64,000 nucleotides of DNA from Cerrena zonata (taxonomy: Eukaryota > Basidiomycota > Agaricomycetes > Polyporales > Cerrenaceae): NCBI GenBank assembly GCA_038087015.1, contig JASBNA010000007.1, positions 248,001-312,000 on the forward strand. Reading direction: 5' to 3'. The number at the start of each line of letters is the position of its first letter. The first letter of the stretch is position 1. The translations under genes and the position numbers were made by a program. The notes beneath the pieces are model-generated. The model searched no databases. It had not been told where the DNA came from and saw only the letters and a program-made list of their open reading frames with translations. Positions 13,104 to 24,940 of this stretch are shown one piece after another.

Positions 13104-14905
13104 CTACGACGCCAGAACCGTCGTTGCCACGTCGCTGTGAGCTTGCGCAATGGTGCTTTCGCTTTTGAGAGTGTAGAATAACTTGTTGTAGCAGCAGGGA
13201 GGAAACTGTTTTGTAATGCAGCGGAGGTAGCGTCTTTTGAAATCTTTCAGAAGCGCTTCGATCAATAGCTCCGGTCAGGGCTATGTCCGATGTAGGACAA
13301 AACAATAGCTATAACAAGGAGCCGATGTCGTCAGGACGGTCTGAGCATGCGGTGTTGTTGACTGGGATGGTCCATACCTCTTTGTCCTTGTTCTTGAATA
13401 TTTACCGAATTCAGCCCCGCACGGAACTGCAGAGGCGCTGGACCAGTGCTGGTGCCTGAGAGAGGTGGTTGAGACCGTTTGCAACGACGACGAGATGAAT
13501 AGAATGTGGAGAGGACGAGGAAGGGTAAGGAGCTGTGGGTGGAGGTGGAGAAGAGAGAGGGCTGAGGAAAGAGCCAGAGAAAGGCGGACGGAGAGCAGCA
13601 GGTTCCACTCACTCTCACTTTAAGCTGCAAAAATAAAATGCCCGAATGGGGAAGTCACGTGCCCCGGTCAATTAATTGGCGGTAATCTGATTTTCCCTTT
13701 TCTCTGTTCCTCCCGCTATCATCTCTCCTTGGGACCTCGTCCTTGTGTACAACTTTGGTATTTTCATCCATTTCTATACCACTCTGCAATGCAAGAATAC
13801 TGCTCCAATTGTCCCTTCGGAGCCCAGATACTTCGGTCGGAACAAGTCGTACCCAGAGTTCACAGATACATTCAGTTCACAATCCTGGGACTACTAATCT
13901 CGCTATCGTCTAGGCCCTCTCTGTCTTTGTGGCGGCACCTTATCTGAATGGCCTACTCCGCTCAAATTTCGGTCTGTGCTCAGCACTAGGCCATCGATGG
14001 AACACCCAGTCTCATTCAGTGCAAACAGCTGGAAAATGTAAACTCTGAGAAACTCCGTCTTTTCCTGTCCTAATAGACACGTGGATTATCACTGGAATGA
14101 TCTGACCACGCATGGTTTCTTCCTCGTCCCCTCGAACGCAGTACATAGAACCAAGTGGTACAGAAGAGTGTAGACCGGTGCTTGGTGCTTATGCGGCTGA
14201 TATACCTCATGATGTCAACATGTCAGCATTACCTTCGAAGCCTACAGAAATCCCTCATTGATACGACATCACGCGCTTTTTGCTGTCATTTTGCGTTCTA
14301 ATCCTCTCACTTGTATTCGCTGGCTTTCTCTCCTCGGTTAACAACACATGATGACTCCACATTAGGCCGAATAGCAAGCATACTATAAGTGGAAAGGCTG
14401 CACCTGATAGCATTGGTACATGCGTTTTCTGTTCGTAGAATTTCTAGGAAGAATTTGTACTTGTTTTGGTCTGCACTGGTCTCCCGAATACATATTAGAC
14501 GTCCGACGCTATCATGTGCTGGTGCTCTAACATCAACTCTCATGTCCCAGAACTACGTATAAAGTCACCTTGCGACCTTTTCTGCAATCTCTATGTCCAT
14601 CCTCGCCTTGTATAGAGCATTGAAACAGTCGCCCGAATGTCTCGGAGAAGCACAATAGCTCCGAGTCGGGAAACATCGATGCCCGAATGCGCGGCTGTGT
14701 AGAAAGTCCAAGACTGATGGGAATCCAAATTCCTCAAAAGACCACCGGGACCAACATGTGTACAGTTTCTGCTTTCCTACTTACTCCGAGCCACTCTTAT
14801 CAAGGTGATAATCTCTCCATCTCGGATTCCATTGTTCGAACTTTGGATATTAAGGTCGGATACTTACCTTTCGATTTCTTCAGGAGCAACATCCCTTGTG
14901 CATAA
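13104..14905. other. Non-genic stretch, probable 5' part of the preceding gene plus intergenic DNA
   Basis: 13104-13620 probably carries the missing 5' exon(s) and leader of the minus-strand Ser/Pro-rich gene; several frames are open there but no joint could be fixed. 13,640-13,680 is A/T-rich with a CACGTG. From 13,730 to 14,905 I see no gene on either strand; this contains the promoter of the F-box gene that follows. Confidence 0.4.
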
Positions 14906-16189
14906 ATGCGTAAAGGTTTCCTTGTACCCAAGCCCGATCCCACTGGTCCTGTGCCACCGACTGTGTTGACTCTTCCGACACTGAGAGTCCCTGACCTTCC
15001 CCCAGAAATCACAGATCGTATTCTCGATCATCTTCACGCCGACACCCAAACTCTCCTACAATGCTCACTCGTTGTTAAGCACTGGGTTCCACGCTCTCGC
15101 TACTATACATTCCACTCAATCGTGTTGAAAGGGCACTCGAAATGTCAAGGCTTGCAAAGCTTACTCGAATCAAACCCGAATTTGGGATATTTCGTCAAGG
15201 AACTCAAGATCATGACTACTTTCGAGGAACCCCCTTGGCTCTCCACCGACGTTCCCGAACTGACAAAGAAGCTACCCTTGGTCTATCGTCTTGAGGTAGA
15301 AGGAAACGGAATCTGCTCAGCTGCCACCTTCCGCGAATTCCCCAACGTCCGCGAACTAACCATCGAACGCGGCGCCTTTGAAACCTTCAACGAGTTCGTC
15401 GGGACTGTATGCAACCTGCCTTCCTGCAAGATCTGACATGTATAAATGCCCTCATTGGCGATAGCCCTGAGCTGGATGTGCCACCGCCCACTGAGGCCTA
15501 TCCTCGTCCAAAACTTCGAAAACTCGAGTTTCGAGCTACGAGGCTGGACTCTCAGATGTTTGTGGACTGGTTTGTTGGGGATGGGATGTATGAGACTGTG
15601 GAAGAGATCGTCGTTCGACCTATGCAGAGATTCCATCTCGCAAATGTAGGACGAATGATCAAGGCAGTTGGACCGAACCTGAAACGATTCGAAATCGCAC
15701 TTATTGCTATGCAAATGCAAGGAGGTTTTGATGGTACGTCTTCTTTGAAACATCTTTCTCGTTTTCACAGTTCTAACACTATTACCAGATGTATTCGCCA
15801 CATCCTTCTCCCTCGAACCATGCGTAAACCTCACCTCACTCACATTCGGCTCCCCCGGAGGGTACTCCGTATTATACCACACTGACGACAAATCCTGCCG
15901 CTGGATCGAAATCATGCTCTCCCAAATCACCTCCAAAGTGATATCCGAGATCAGCTTCTGGGTCGACGAAGAGGATGTTGTAAAAATACGGACAGGAAAA
16001 TGGGACGGGATAATATCTCTGTTGCTATCGAAGAAGTTTGGATCGTTGAAGAAGGTGGAATTGAAGTTGAGGGAAGATAATAAGATGGTTATGGATGCGG
16101 TGGAGAGTTTTATGAAGAGGAGGTTGAATAAGTTGCATGTGGATGGGGTGTTGGTGTTTGTTAGAAACTGGAGACCTCCCGATATCTAG
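14906..16189 (+). pseudogene. F-box protein gene with a one-base frameshift
   Basis: An F-box protein would link substrates to an SCF ubiquitin ligase. The F-box lies near residues 32-75 (LPPEITDRILDHL ... HWVPRSRYYTF), followed by LRR-like text. Exon 1 runs 14906-15733; a 55-bp intron (15734-15788, GTACGT..ACCAG) leads to exon 2, 15789-16189. Within exon 1 the frame breaks near 15,423: the text reads to ...CNLPS, then stops at TGA, while the next frame continues seamlessly as DLTCINALIGDSPE. Exons 1 and 2 total 1,229 nt, exactly one short of 410 codons, which agrees with a single lost base. A 58-bp intron there was considered, but its phase does not fit. Either the allele is dead or there is a base-call error. 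The protein would otherwise be about 409 residues. Confidence 0.72.
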
Positions 16190-19017
16190 GGTATTATAAT
16201 TTAATCCCTAGAAGATAAACCAGTCCAACTCAGCTCTGATATAATTCCTTCTCATCTTCGACGAAGAATGGGATAGATTAGGGGTTTCGGAATAATGTTT
16301 GGAAGACAACAATGGACATTTTGAACAAGTACACATTGGGGGAAGTGTCCAGAATCGATGAGAGTATGTCATTTCAAATTTCAGATGTCTAGAATATATT
16401 CATAACACTTTGAACACTACGTGACTAACGAGTACGAGTACATGTCCCCGGACTACGAGTTGACACAAATCAAAAACAATGCGTGGTCACATGTCAGCCG
16501 CCAATAAACCAGAGACCTCGTACGCAGCAAAGTGGAATATGCTTTCCGACACGATGATGTTAGCTTATGGCTATCTAACCATATGGTATATCGACGGCGA
16601 AGATTGCAACTGAGACGCTTTGGAGGCCATCGCTGCTGCTGTGAGACGGATAATGTTAATAGGCAGCCCGACTGCATCGCCGGGATGTGGGTCGGTTGTT
16701 TTCCTGAGACTCTTCAATTGAATGTAAAAAGTGTAAGCGGTATTTGCCATTCTTCATTCTTTATAACGGGTTATGAGAGTTCAAAACGAGGATGATCGAG
16801 AGCTGGGCCTTGGTCCAAATCGTCATCCTGTCCTATTCCTCGTACCATCAGAGTAACAGCCCATTCGACGGGAGGAACTTGGGCGAATATGAACATACCC
16901 GTAACTTTGGCAACCTCGATACACGTCCCTGAGCCCGGGAGTCAGGTTGGCACTCTAATTTCGTCAATCCCTTCACAGAAGAACTAGGTTGCTAAGCTCC
17001 TTCGTGTTCAGAGACCACTGTTAAGAGTAAATTCGACAGCTTCGACGCTTCATCGCTTCATCGCTTCTTCTTGATCATCCTCGAGACGCACATTGTAATT
17101 CTCGTGTTCCTGACGTTGATCATCATGGAATGGCAAATCCGCCTTTCGGTTTGTCACTTGTTGTATATGTGATTACATAGAGAGTAGAGTATAGATTATG
17201 CATCTAAGCAAATAGAGACCGTGTTGTTGATCATGTATTGTCTGGGTGGAGGTCGATGAAAATGAAAGTAGCGGCTCTCCACGCATTGTGATTCAAGACA
17301 TTAAAACATTACACGTACTTTCTTCTGAGCCCCAGCACAAAGATCCCGTTCCCCCCATTTGTTAGAAATATTTGAAGACCCTGATAGCGCAGCGGATTGA
17401 ACGTAGGTGCGCAAGTGAGTAGCCTTGCCAGAGCTCGCTTTTGCTAATCTTTGCTTGCTTTTATTTCGCCAAGCTCGAAAGACTAAAGTCCACTGGGAGA
17501 ATAGATGGATCTTGAAGTTGGCATGAGGGGTAGAATGTTTCGCTCTCTGAGATGTGAACGATCTATGCGTCACAGACAATGAGGTGGGAGATGAGAGAGA
17601 GCAGGGGACCAAACCTGAAAGCGCCAGCTTGAACCTCGTCTGTTTCCGATACACCACTGGGTGACATACTCCCCTTTACTTCCCCTTTAACACTCTTTTC
17701 AATATATTACTCACTACACATATTCCGCCGTCATCCTCCATACTATGCTTGGAAAAAACTCACATCTAGCCATAAACTGTAGGAATCGCGACTAGGATCT
17801 CAACCGATCTCCAGGCCGTAACTTCAAGCTTGTATTTGCCCCGAAATTCGACTCACCCACCATCATCGTGATCTCTGTTTGGAAGACCTCAAGCCGTCGC
17901 GCAATATTATCCTCCAATCATTGCAGAAGCACCGTGCAGGATGTAGAATCCACACTCATGTCTCACCGTCCGTGGCATGGGAGGAAGGATCCGTAAGAAT
18001 TGACCTTCGATCGGAGCGAAACCAAAGTTTATAGACTGAATAATATTGACACAGATAGGAGATTTGATCCTCCAAAGTCCTGGAAATATTTTAGCATGAA
18101 TACTTGTTAATACCCGCGCGAGGTCTAACTTTGGCGGTGAGCCCAGATAAACTCAATCCAAACTATAGGATATACCATTGGCATTCGGATGTTAACCTTT
18201 CCTGTACACCTTGAGTCCTGGATGAAGATATCTATGTCTAGGTTCCAGGGATAAGTATCTCACAACTATCTCTCCAGGACTAAATCACACTTACATTTCA
18301 TTTCTAAAGCATGACCCTATCCAATCATGAAAGGATAACCAAGAACTACTGTGTTCTTCCTTCACCAGAAGCAATGTAAAAGCAGGTCAGTAATCCACTA
18401 AACCTGTGCAGAACATCCATACCTTCAATGGTACTAGGCTTAAAAGCATTACCAACTTGGGATTTCATTTCTCATTGCCTCTTTGTCAGTTATGCAGAGT
18501 GGCAGTCTGAAGGATATTTCTGGTTGGGTATGTCTTTACTGTGTTGTGTTTATGATTTTTACAAGTGGAATTATCTCGGAAACCGAAAGCTTTCAATCCA
18601 TTTCAGAAAGAGCCGCAAACTCACGATTTTATTTCTAACCGCAAGAGCGGTTCAACTACGTTCATTTAGAGATGTACTCTTTCCTGGATTTAGCATAATG
18701 GGTGAGATATCGAAAACTTTAGAAGATGATTGCAACAACGACGTCCACAGCTGGCCGTTGAAACAAGAGGGGCACAAAATACGCGATGATCACGTGTAGA
18801 ATCTTCAACTGAACCTCTGCACCTTCCCCTTCCCCTTCGTGTTGCGGCTCAGACTACTCCGCTCACGTGGAGACGCCGGGGAACTCCTACTTTGGTACTT
18901 GAACAAGGGTTTTATTGAGCGAAAAGCCCAAAGGTATGTACTTAAGTACCTGATCATGCCCAATCTATCTCATCCCCTCACTGCCCCTCCCAAAATTCCA
19001 CGTACAAGACGGTAACG

Positions 19018-19903
19018 ATGGCAGATCCGCAAACACACGCTCGCACAAATGCTCACCATCCGATCCTCGAAGACGCCGACTGGGGCGATATTGACGCGGC
19101 CTGTGATCACCCAGTTCCTCCCCTTCCTCCCGATCTCGCCTTCTTCCTCTCCCACTTATCCACCTTAAGGTTGTCCCGGTGATCAGGAAATCACCTCTCT
19201 CCTCCACCATCTCCACATAACCCCCAAGGTCAAAATCGACCTCGAGATTGTCTCTTTAACGAATGATCATGTTCTGGTGGATGTATTCTCCAAGATTCGT
19301 CGAATACTTCGTGGCAGCAACGACGACACACAGGAGACGCTAAAATCCCTTAGTATTGTAGCAACCCCGCAAGGCCTGGTAGTCAAGGGTTATTTCGACC
19401 TGCGAGAATTCTGCAGCATGCGCAGTCCCGACTCAGAAGCTCCGATTAGGATCGCCCTGAAATCAGTTGATAATCGGGAATGGACAGAGGCAACATTTGC
19501 CGCAATATTCTGTGTTTTCTCCACCCCATCGGTCAGGACACTCATACTGGGGGACCTTGTCCTCAATAGCTTATCGGACCCGGTATTAAGGGTCTTTCTG
19601 CAGTGCCTGTCTGGTTTGAAAGTCATTTTCCTAATAGAGACCAAGTTCAACGCGCCCCCAGAGGCGTCATATTGGGGAGCTATGGTATTTGTCGAGCCAC
19701 GAGAAGAGTTGGGACTGCCAGTCCCTCTCTCCTGGTTCCTTTCCTTGACTCTGATTCCAATTGATTTCACTAATAGACGGCTTCGTTCTCACTACTTCTC
19801 TCGTCCTGAGCCGGATATATGGTTTCATGATACCCCGCCAAGTCTCTCCTTCTCTCACATGATTCCTTATGGTTCCCCAACTCGAGCTGAATATTGTATA
19901 TAA
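19018..19903 (+). pseudogene. LRR-like gene copy A, broken by two deletions
   Basis: The start ATG and first 51 codons match copy B at 23,320. At 19,177 a 176-bp block present in copy B (23,480-23,655) is missing, which shifts the frame into a TGA at 19,180-19,182. The rest of the frame is still recoverable from about 19,262 (DVFSKIRRILRGS) and is intact where copy B has its frameshift. Near 19,717 a second deletion of roughly 185 bp removes the C-terminal end, and the frame runs into former 3' flank to a stop at 19,901-19,903. The family is unknown; the middle has LRR-like alternation of leucines (SVRTLILGDLVLNSL). No F-box is visible. Confidence 0.7.
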
Positions 19904-20084
19904 TCGCATTTCCATGAATTAACTTCAAGGTCCTAGTCGGAATACCGTACACCTCAACAAATTAGGTAGAAAACCACACCAATCATACTTGACCTGGTCT
20001 TGTAATGTTCTGGATCCTGATGGGCTCAGCTCATACAAGTTTACGAAGGAGCCAGTGTCGATTACGATATACTATGTTAGAGAT

Positions 20085-20262
20085 CTAAGGGGTAGAGTAT
20101 CCCGTTTTACCAGTAACAACACTAAATGCAGGTCCTCCCATCTCGAACATTTTCCTGAGATCATCAGCGATAGCTTCAGGGACCTTGTGTGTGGCGAAAC
20201 GCCCTCCTTTATCATGTTCAACAGCCAAAATCGTGATGCAAATGGTCGGTGCCCACCTACAA
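20085..20262 (-). pseudogene. Orphan last exon of an epoxide hydrolase with the catalytic His lost
   Basis: On the minus strand this reads as the final exon of the epoxide hydrolase at 24,757-26,369, keeping its acceptor-like context and its TAG stop. It lies at the right end of duplication unit A and has no upstream exons. The active-site text [11 protein letters not shown] of the intact gene is GGRFATHKVPE here, so the catalytic histidine is arginine, as expected of an unconstrained relic. Confidence 0.85.
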
Positions 20263-20269
20263 AACATTA

Positions 20270-23200
20270 TGATTCCTTCCCGCCTTCGAGGAAGGATGGG
20301 ATAGATTACTTAGGTGTTTCGGAGTGATATTCAGAAGACAACAATGGAAATTTTGAATACATGCACACTTTCACTCGGACAGTGATCAGAATCGATGAAG
20401 GTATGTCATTTAAGATCTCAAATGACAGGAATATATTTGCAACACATTCAACACTACGTGACTAATGCGTACGAGTGTACATGTCCCCGAACTATGAGTT
20501 AATACAAGCAATGTGTACCCACATCTCAAAGCCGATGACGCCGTCCAAACATAGATCCACTGTTTTACCACTGATAACGCCAAACGCGGGACCCCTTTTC
20601 CAAGCATCCTCTTCAGGTTAGCTGCCAGCAAATCAGGAATTTTGTATGCAGCAGGTGGACTATACTTTCCGGCACGACGATATTATCTAATTATGCTGTA
20701 TATCGACGGTGACGATTTGGAGGTCATCGCTGCTGCTTTAAGGTTAATAATGTTAACAGACAGCCTGACTGCGCCACTAGGATCGGTAGGAGGTGGGTCG
20801 AGAGGTTTCCTACGACCGTTATCTATTCCAAATAACTCGGTTGAGGACATTCAATTGCGTATAAAAAGTATAAGCAGTATTTGCGATCCTTCATTCTTCA
20901 TGAACGAGTTATGAGAGTTTGGGGACAGATCTAGACTTTTTCGAGAACGACGACGATCGAGAGCTGCACCCTGGTCCAAGTCAGCATCTCATCCTATTCC
21001 TCGTATCATCAGAAGAGCAGCACATTCGACAGGAGGAAGTTCATGAACGCACCCGTAGCTTTAGCAACCTCGATACACATTCTTGAGTCCAGCGATTAAG
21101 TTGGTACTCTATAATTCCCCTCGTGTTGAGAGACCACCGTTAAGAGTGAATGCGACTTCGATACTCTCCGAAGCTGCTTCTTGATCGTCCTCAAGGCGCG
21201 CGAGAAAAAGACGAAGAGGAGAATCGAGATCGCCTATGTGTGGTCCTCGACTCGATCCAGCATCGTATGCTCAGGGTGGACATCTAGAGAGTATAGATGT
21301 ACGGTAGTGACGTTGCCTAACCAGCACGACTGGGGGATTACTTGCGTTTCGAGGTTTCGTCCTTGACTCCCTTTTGAAAATATATATACACTATTTGTTG
21401 GTATGTTGTGGTTCTGGTGTTCCTGACGTTGATCATCATGCAAATCTGGTTTTCTTTTCATGTCATCTGCTGTATCAGGAATTACACAGAAGATTGAGCC
21501 ATGTTTTACGTGCCTAAGCAAACAAAGACCGAATGCCGAACGTGCATTCTCGGTCGATGAAAATGGAAGTAGCGGCACCCTACGCATTGAGAATTAAGAC
21601 GTCTAAAGTTTACACGTACTTTCGTCTGAAACTCGACGCGAGACTCTGGTTCCTTCAATTTGCTGGCAATATCTAAGGCCTATGATAGCACATCGGATTG
21701 AATGTAGGTGCACGGTTAGCGTTGCCAGAGTTTGTTTGTGATGACCTCTGCTTGCTTTTTACTTCGCAACGGATTCAGCGGGGAAAGTAATGTGTTTCGT
21801 TGTTAAAGCCATGAACAAGCTAAGTCTCATTGACGAAGTTCGGGAGGTGAGAGAAAGCAGGAGACGAGAGACGAGGAGACCCGAAAGCGCTAACTTCCTC
21901 TTCAAGTTCTCCTCTCGATACACCCGTCTTCGGTTTTGCGTCTTGTATACCTTTCCAAAACATTGCGTCTACCTCACTATATTCCATCCCCATAAACCAT
22001 GACATGCTTGAATAGAGCTCCCATCTAGCAATCGACTACAGGAATCGCGGCTAAGGTTTCAACTGTAACTTCAAGCTGGGATTTGCTTCGAGTTCGCTTA
22101 TCACGATCTCGACTTGGGACACCTCAGGACATCGCGCAAGATTTAAACCACATCAATGGGGGGTGCAGCGTGCAGGACGTGGAGTCCACGCCCATGCTTC
22201 GCCATCTGTAGCGTAGGAGGAATCAAAAGACACGAGTATCCGTAAGAATCTTCCTTCGATCGGGATGAGACTAAAGTCTACAGGTTGAACAATACCCGGA
22301 CGATGGTCTTGGTGCTCTAAAAAATTGCTGGATGAAGACTTGCATCAACAATCGCGGGTGATCTGGCTTGGTGGTATGCTCCGAGGTGCTCGACCTGAGC
22401 TGAAGGGCATAGTTGCGTACCATTGTCTTATATTGGGTGTACCTAAAGTCCCCATCCAAGATAATTTGGTATTTACCAGTCATAATCTGCTGGACCTTTT
22501 GTTGCCTGGGCTACAGATGAGGGTGTTTATATCTGTATAAGGTATAAGTATCTCAAAATCACTTTTCAATCAAATTCCACTTACATTCACTATTTGGAGC
22601 AGGATACTGTCCAATCATGCAAGAATAACTGAGAACCATGATATTCTCTCTTCACTAGAGGAGTGTACAAGTAAGTCAATAATCCACTAGGATTGTACAG
22701 AACATCTGTGCCTTGCTACTGGGTTCAAAAACATTACTCACATGGAACACCATTTCTACTTTCCCCCCTGTTCTTTGTACAGAGGGGAAGTGTGAATGGA
22801 GTTCCCGGTTTGTTATGTTTTCAACCATGCTCTATCTGTGATATCTTTGAGTGCGACTGTCTCCTCAAACCAATCGGTCAGAGCAACACGTTCTACAATC
22901 GATTGTGAACTCACCATTGTAAGGACTGCAAAAGGCACTCAACTTTGCACGTTTAGAAATGCATCGTTGAGGTTCGCTGTTTCCTGGATCTGCGATCGCA
23001 AGATGACATACAAGATATCAATATATGACTACGACAACGATGTCCACAACTGGTCATGAAACGAGAACGGCGCAAAATACGCGACGACGATCACGTGTAG
23101 GATGTTCAACTGAACCTCTGCACCTGAATCTCCCCCTTCGTGTTGCGGCTCAGACCACTCCGCTCACGTGGAGACGCCGGGGAACTCTTACTTTGGTACT

Positions 23201-24940
23201 TGAACAAGGATATTATTGAGCGAAAAGCCCAAAGGTACGTACCTAAGTACCTGATCACGCCCAATCTATCTCATTCCCCATACCGCTTCTCCCAAAATTC
23301 CACGTACAAGACGGTAACGATGGCAGATCCGCAAACACACGCTCACACAAATGCTCACCATCCGATCCTCGAAGACGTCGACTGGGACGATGTTGACGCG
23401 GCCTGTGATCACCCAGTTCCTCCCCTTCCTCCCGATCTCGCCTTCTCCCTCTCCCACTTATCCACCTTAAGGTTGTCCCTAGGGTCCCAAGGGGCCACGA
23501 CTCCGATGGATGACCACCACATTGCCGCCTTTCTTGCATGCATGCCGAACCTGGAGAAGCTCACACTCCGCAACATGATCTCCAGATCTTCGAGTAAATG
23601 CATCCTACGACGCACTGTCCATCTTCCTCGTCTCCGAATTCTCAATCTACTCGACGGTGATCAGGAAATCACCTCTCTCCTCCACCATCTCCACATAACC
23701 CCTAAGGTCAAGCTTGACATCGAGATTGTCTCGTTAACGAATGTTCACTTCCTAGTGGATGTATTCTCCAAGATTCGCCGGATACTTCGCGGCAGCAACG
23801 ACAACACACAACAGACACTAAAGTCGCTCACTATGGTAGCGACTCTGCAAGGACTGGTGGTCAAGGGTCATTTCGACCTGCGAGAATTCTGCAGCATGCG
23901 CAGGTCCTGACTCAGAAGCTCCGATTAGGATCGCCCTTAGACCAGTCCATAATCGAGAATGGACAAATGCAGCAGTCACCGCGATATTCAGTATGTTATC
24001 GATCTCATCGGTCAGGACACTCATACTGGGGGATCTTGTCCTCAATAGCCTAACGGACCCGGTATTAAGGGTCTTTCTGCAGTGCTTGTCTGGTTTGGAA
24101 ACCATTTTTCTAATAGAGACCAAGTTTAACGCGCCCCTGGAGGCGTCATATTGGGGAGCTATGGTATTTGTCGGAATACGAGAAGAGTTGGGACTACCAG
24201 TCCTCTCATATCTACTTGGACGAATTATTCACGATCCAGTATATCGCGAGAAATTGCAGCGGGTTCTGACGAGCTGCAGGGGTGTGTGGGACGTCTGCGT
24301 GGAGCGGGTGCCATTTTAGGAATGAAGATGTAGATGCTGTCTAAAATGCAGGGCATGCGGGACTCTTCCTTCGTACTCTCTTTGTTTGTTACCTCCTGGT
24401 TCCTTTCCTTGACTCTGATTCTAGTTGATTTCACTAAGATACGGCTTCATCCCCACTACTTCTCTCGTCCTGAGTCGGATATATGGCTTCATGATACCCC
24501 GCCAAGTCTCTCCTTCTCTCACATGATTCTACTTATGGTTCCCCAACTCGAGCTGAATATTGTATATAATCGCATTTCCATGAATTAGTTTCAAGGTCCT
24601 AGTCGGAATACCGAAGGCGTACACCTCAACAAATTAGGTAGAAAACCACACCAATCATACTTGGCCTGGTCTCGTAATGTTCTGAACCCTGATGGGCTCA
24701 GCTCATACAAGTTTACGAAGGAGCCAGTGTCGATTACGATATACAATATCAGAGACCTAAGGGGTAGGGTATCCCGTTTTACCAGTAACAACACCAAATG
24801 CAGGTCCTCCCACTTCGAACATTTTCCTGAGATCATCAGCGATAGCTTCAGGGACCTCGTGTGCGGCGAAATGCCCTCCTTTGTCATGTTCGACGGCCAA
24901 AACTACATTGCAAATAGTTGGGGCCCATCTACAAAACATG
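20270..24940. repeat. Segmental tandem duplication, unit B
   Basis: Second copy of the unit described at 16,245. It starts directly after unit A with the matching GATGGGATAGATTA segment and continues without a break into the complete epoxide hydrolase at 24,757-26,369; homology with unit A ends at the boundary of that gene's last exon. The 3-kb spacer before the LRR-like gene contains no gene I can support in either unit. Unit B is about 650 bp longer than unit A, partly because of two deletions in A's LRR-like gene. Confidence 0.85.
23320..24319 (+). pseudogene. LRR-like gene copy B, broken by a one-base insertion
   Basis: The frame opens at the ATG at 23,320 (MADPQTHAHTN) and runs 196 codons through LRR-like text (LEKLTLRNMI, LRILNLLDG) to a TGA at 23,908-23,910. 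Against copy A there is one extra G near 23,904 (GCGCAGGTCC versus GCGCAGTCCC); correcting for it, the frame continues to a TAG at 24,317-24,319, giving an ancestral protein of about 333 residues. The promoter side carries a CACGTG near 23,165, matched at 18,863 in unit A. The function is unknown; it resembles the LRR part of fungal F-box proteins but lacks a visible F-box. Confidence 0.68.

Larger units (their letters stand above)
16245..20262. repeat. Segmental tandem duplication, unit A
   Basis: This stretch is homologous, in the same order and orientation, to 20270-24940. Recognisable paired landmarks include the GATGGGATAGATTA / GGTTTCGGA segment (16,270 and 20,295), the ATATCGACGG segment (16,590 and 20,700), the GACGTTGATCATCATG segment (17,112 and 21,425), the gene start at 19,018 versus 23,320, and the epoxide-hydrolase 3' exon at 20,085-20,262 versus 24,757-24,928. 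Unit A begins just after the stop of the F-box gene and ends inside epoxide-hydrolase sequence. Divergence is noticeable, so the duplication is not recent. Confidence 0.85.

Noticed and set aside
15407..15464. A 58-bp intron (GTATGC..GATAG with CTGAC branch) that could explain the F-box frame break
   Set aside because: Splicing it leaves the wrong phase and removes text (DLTCINALIG) that fits the protein.
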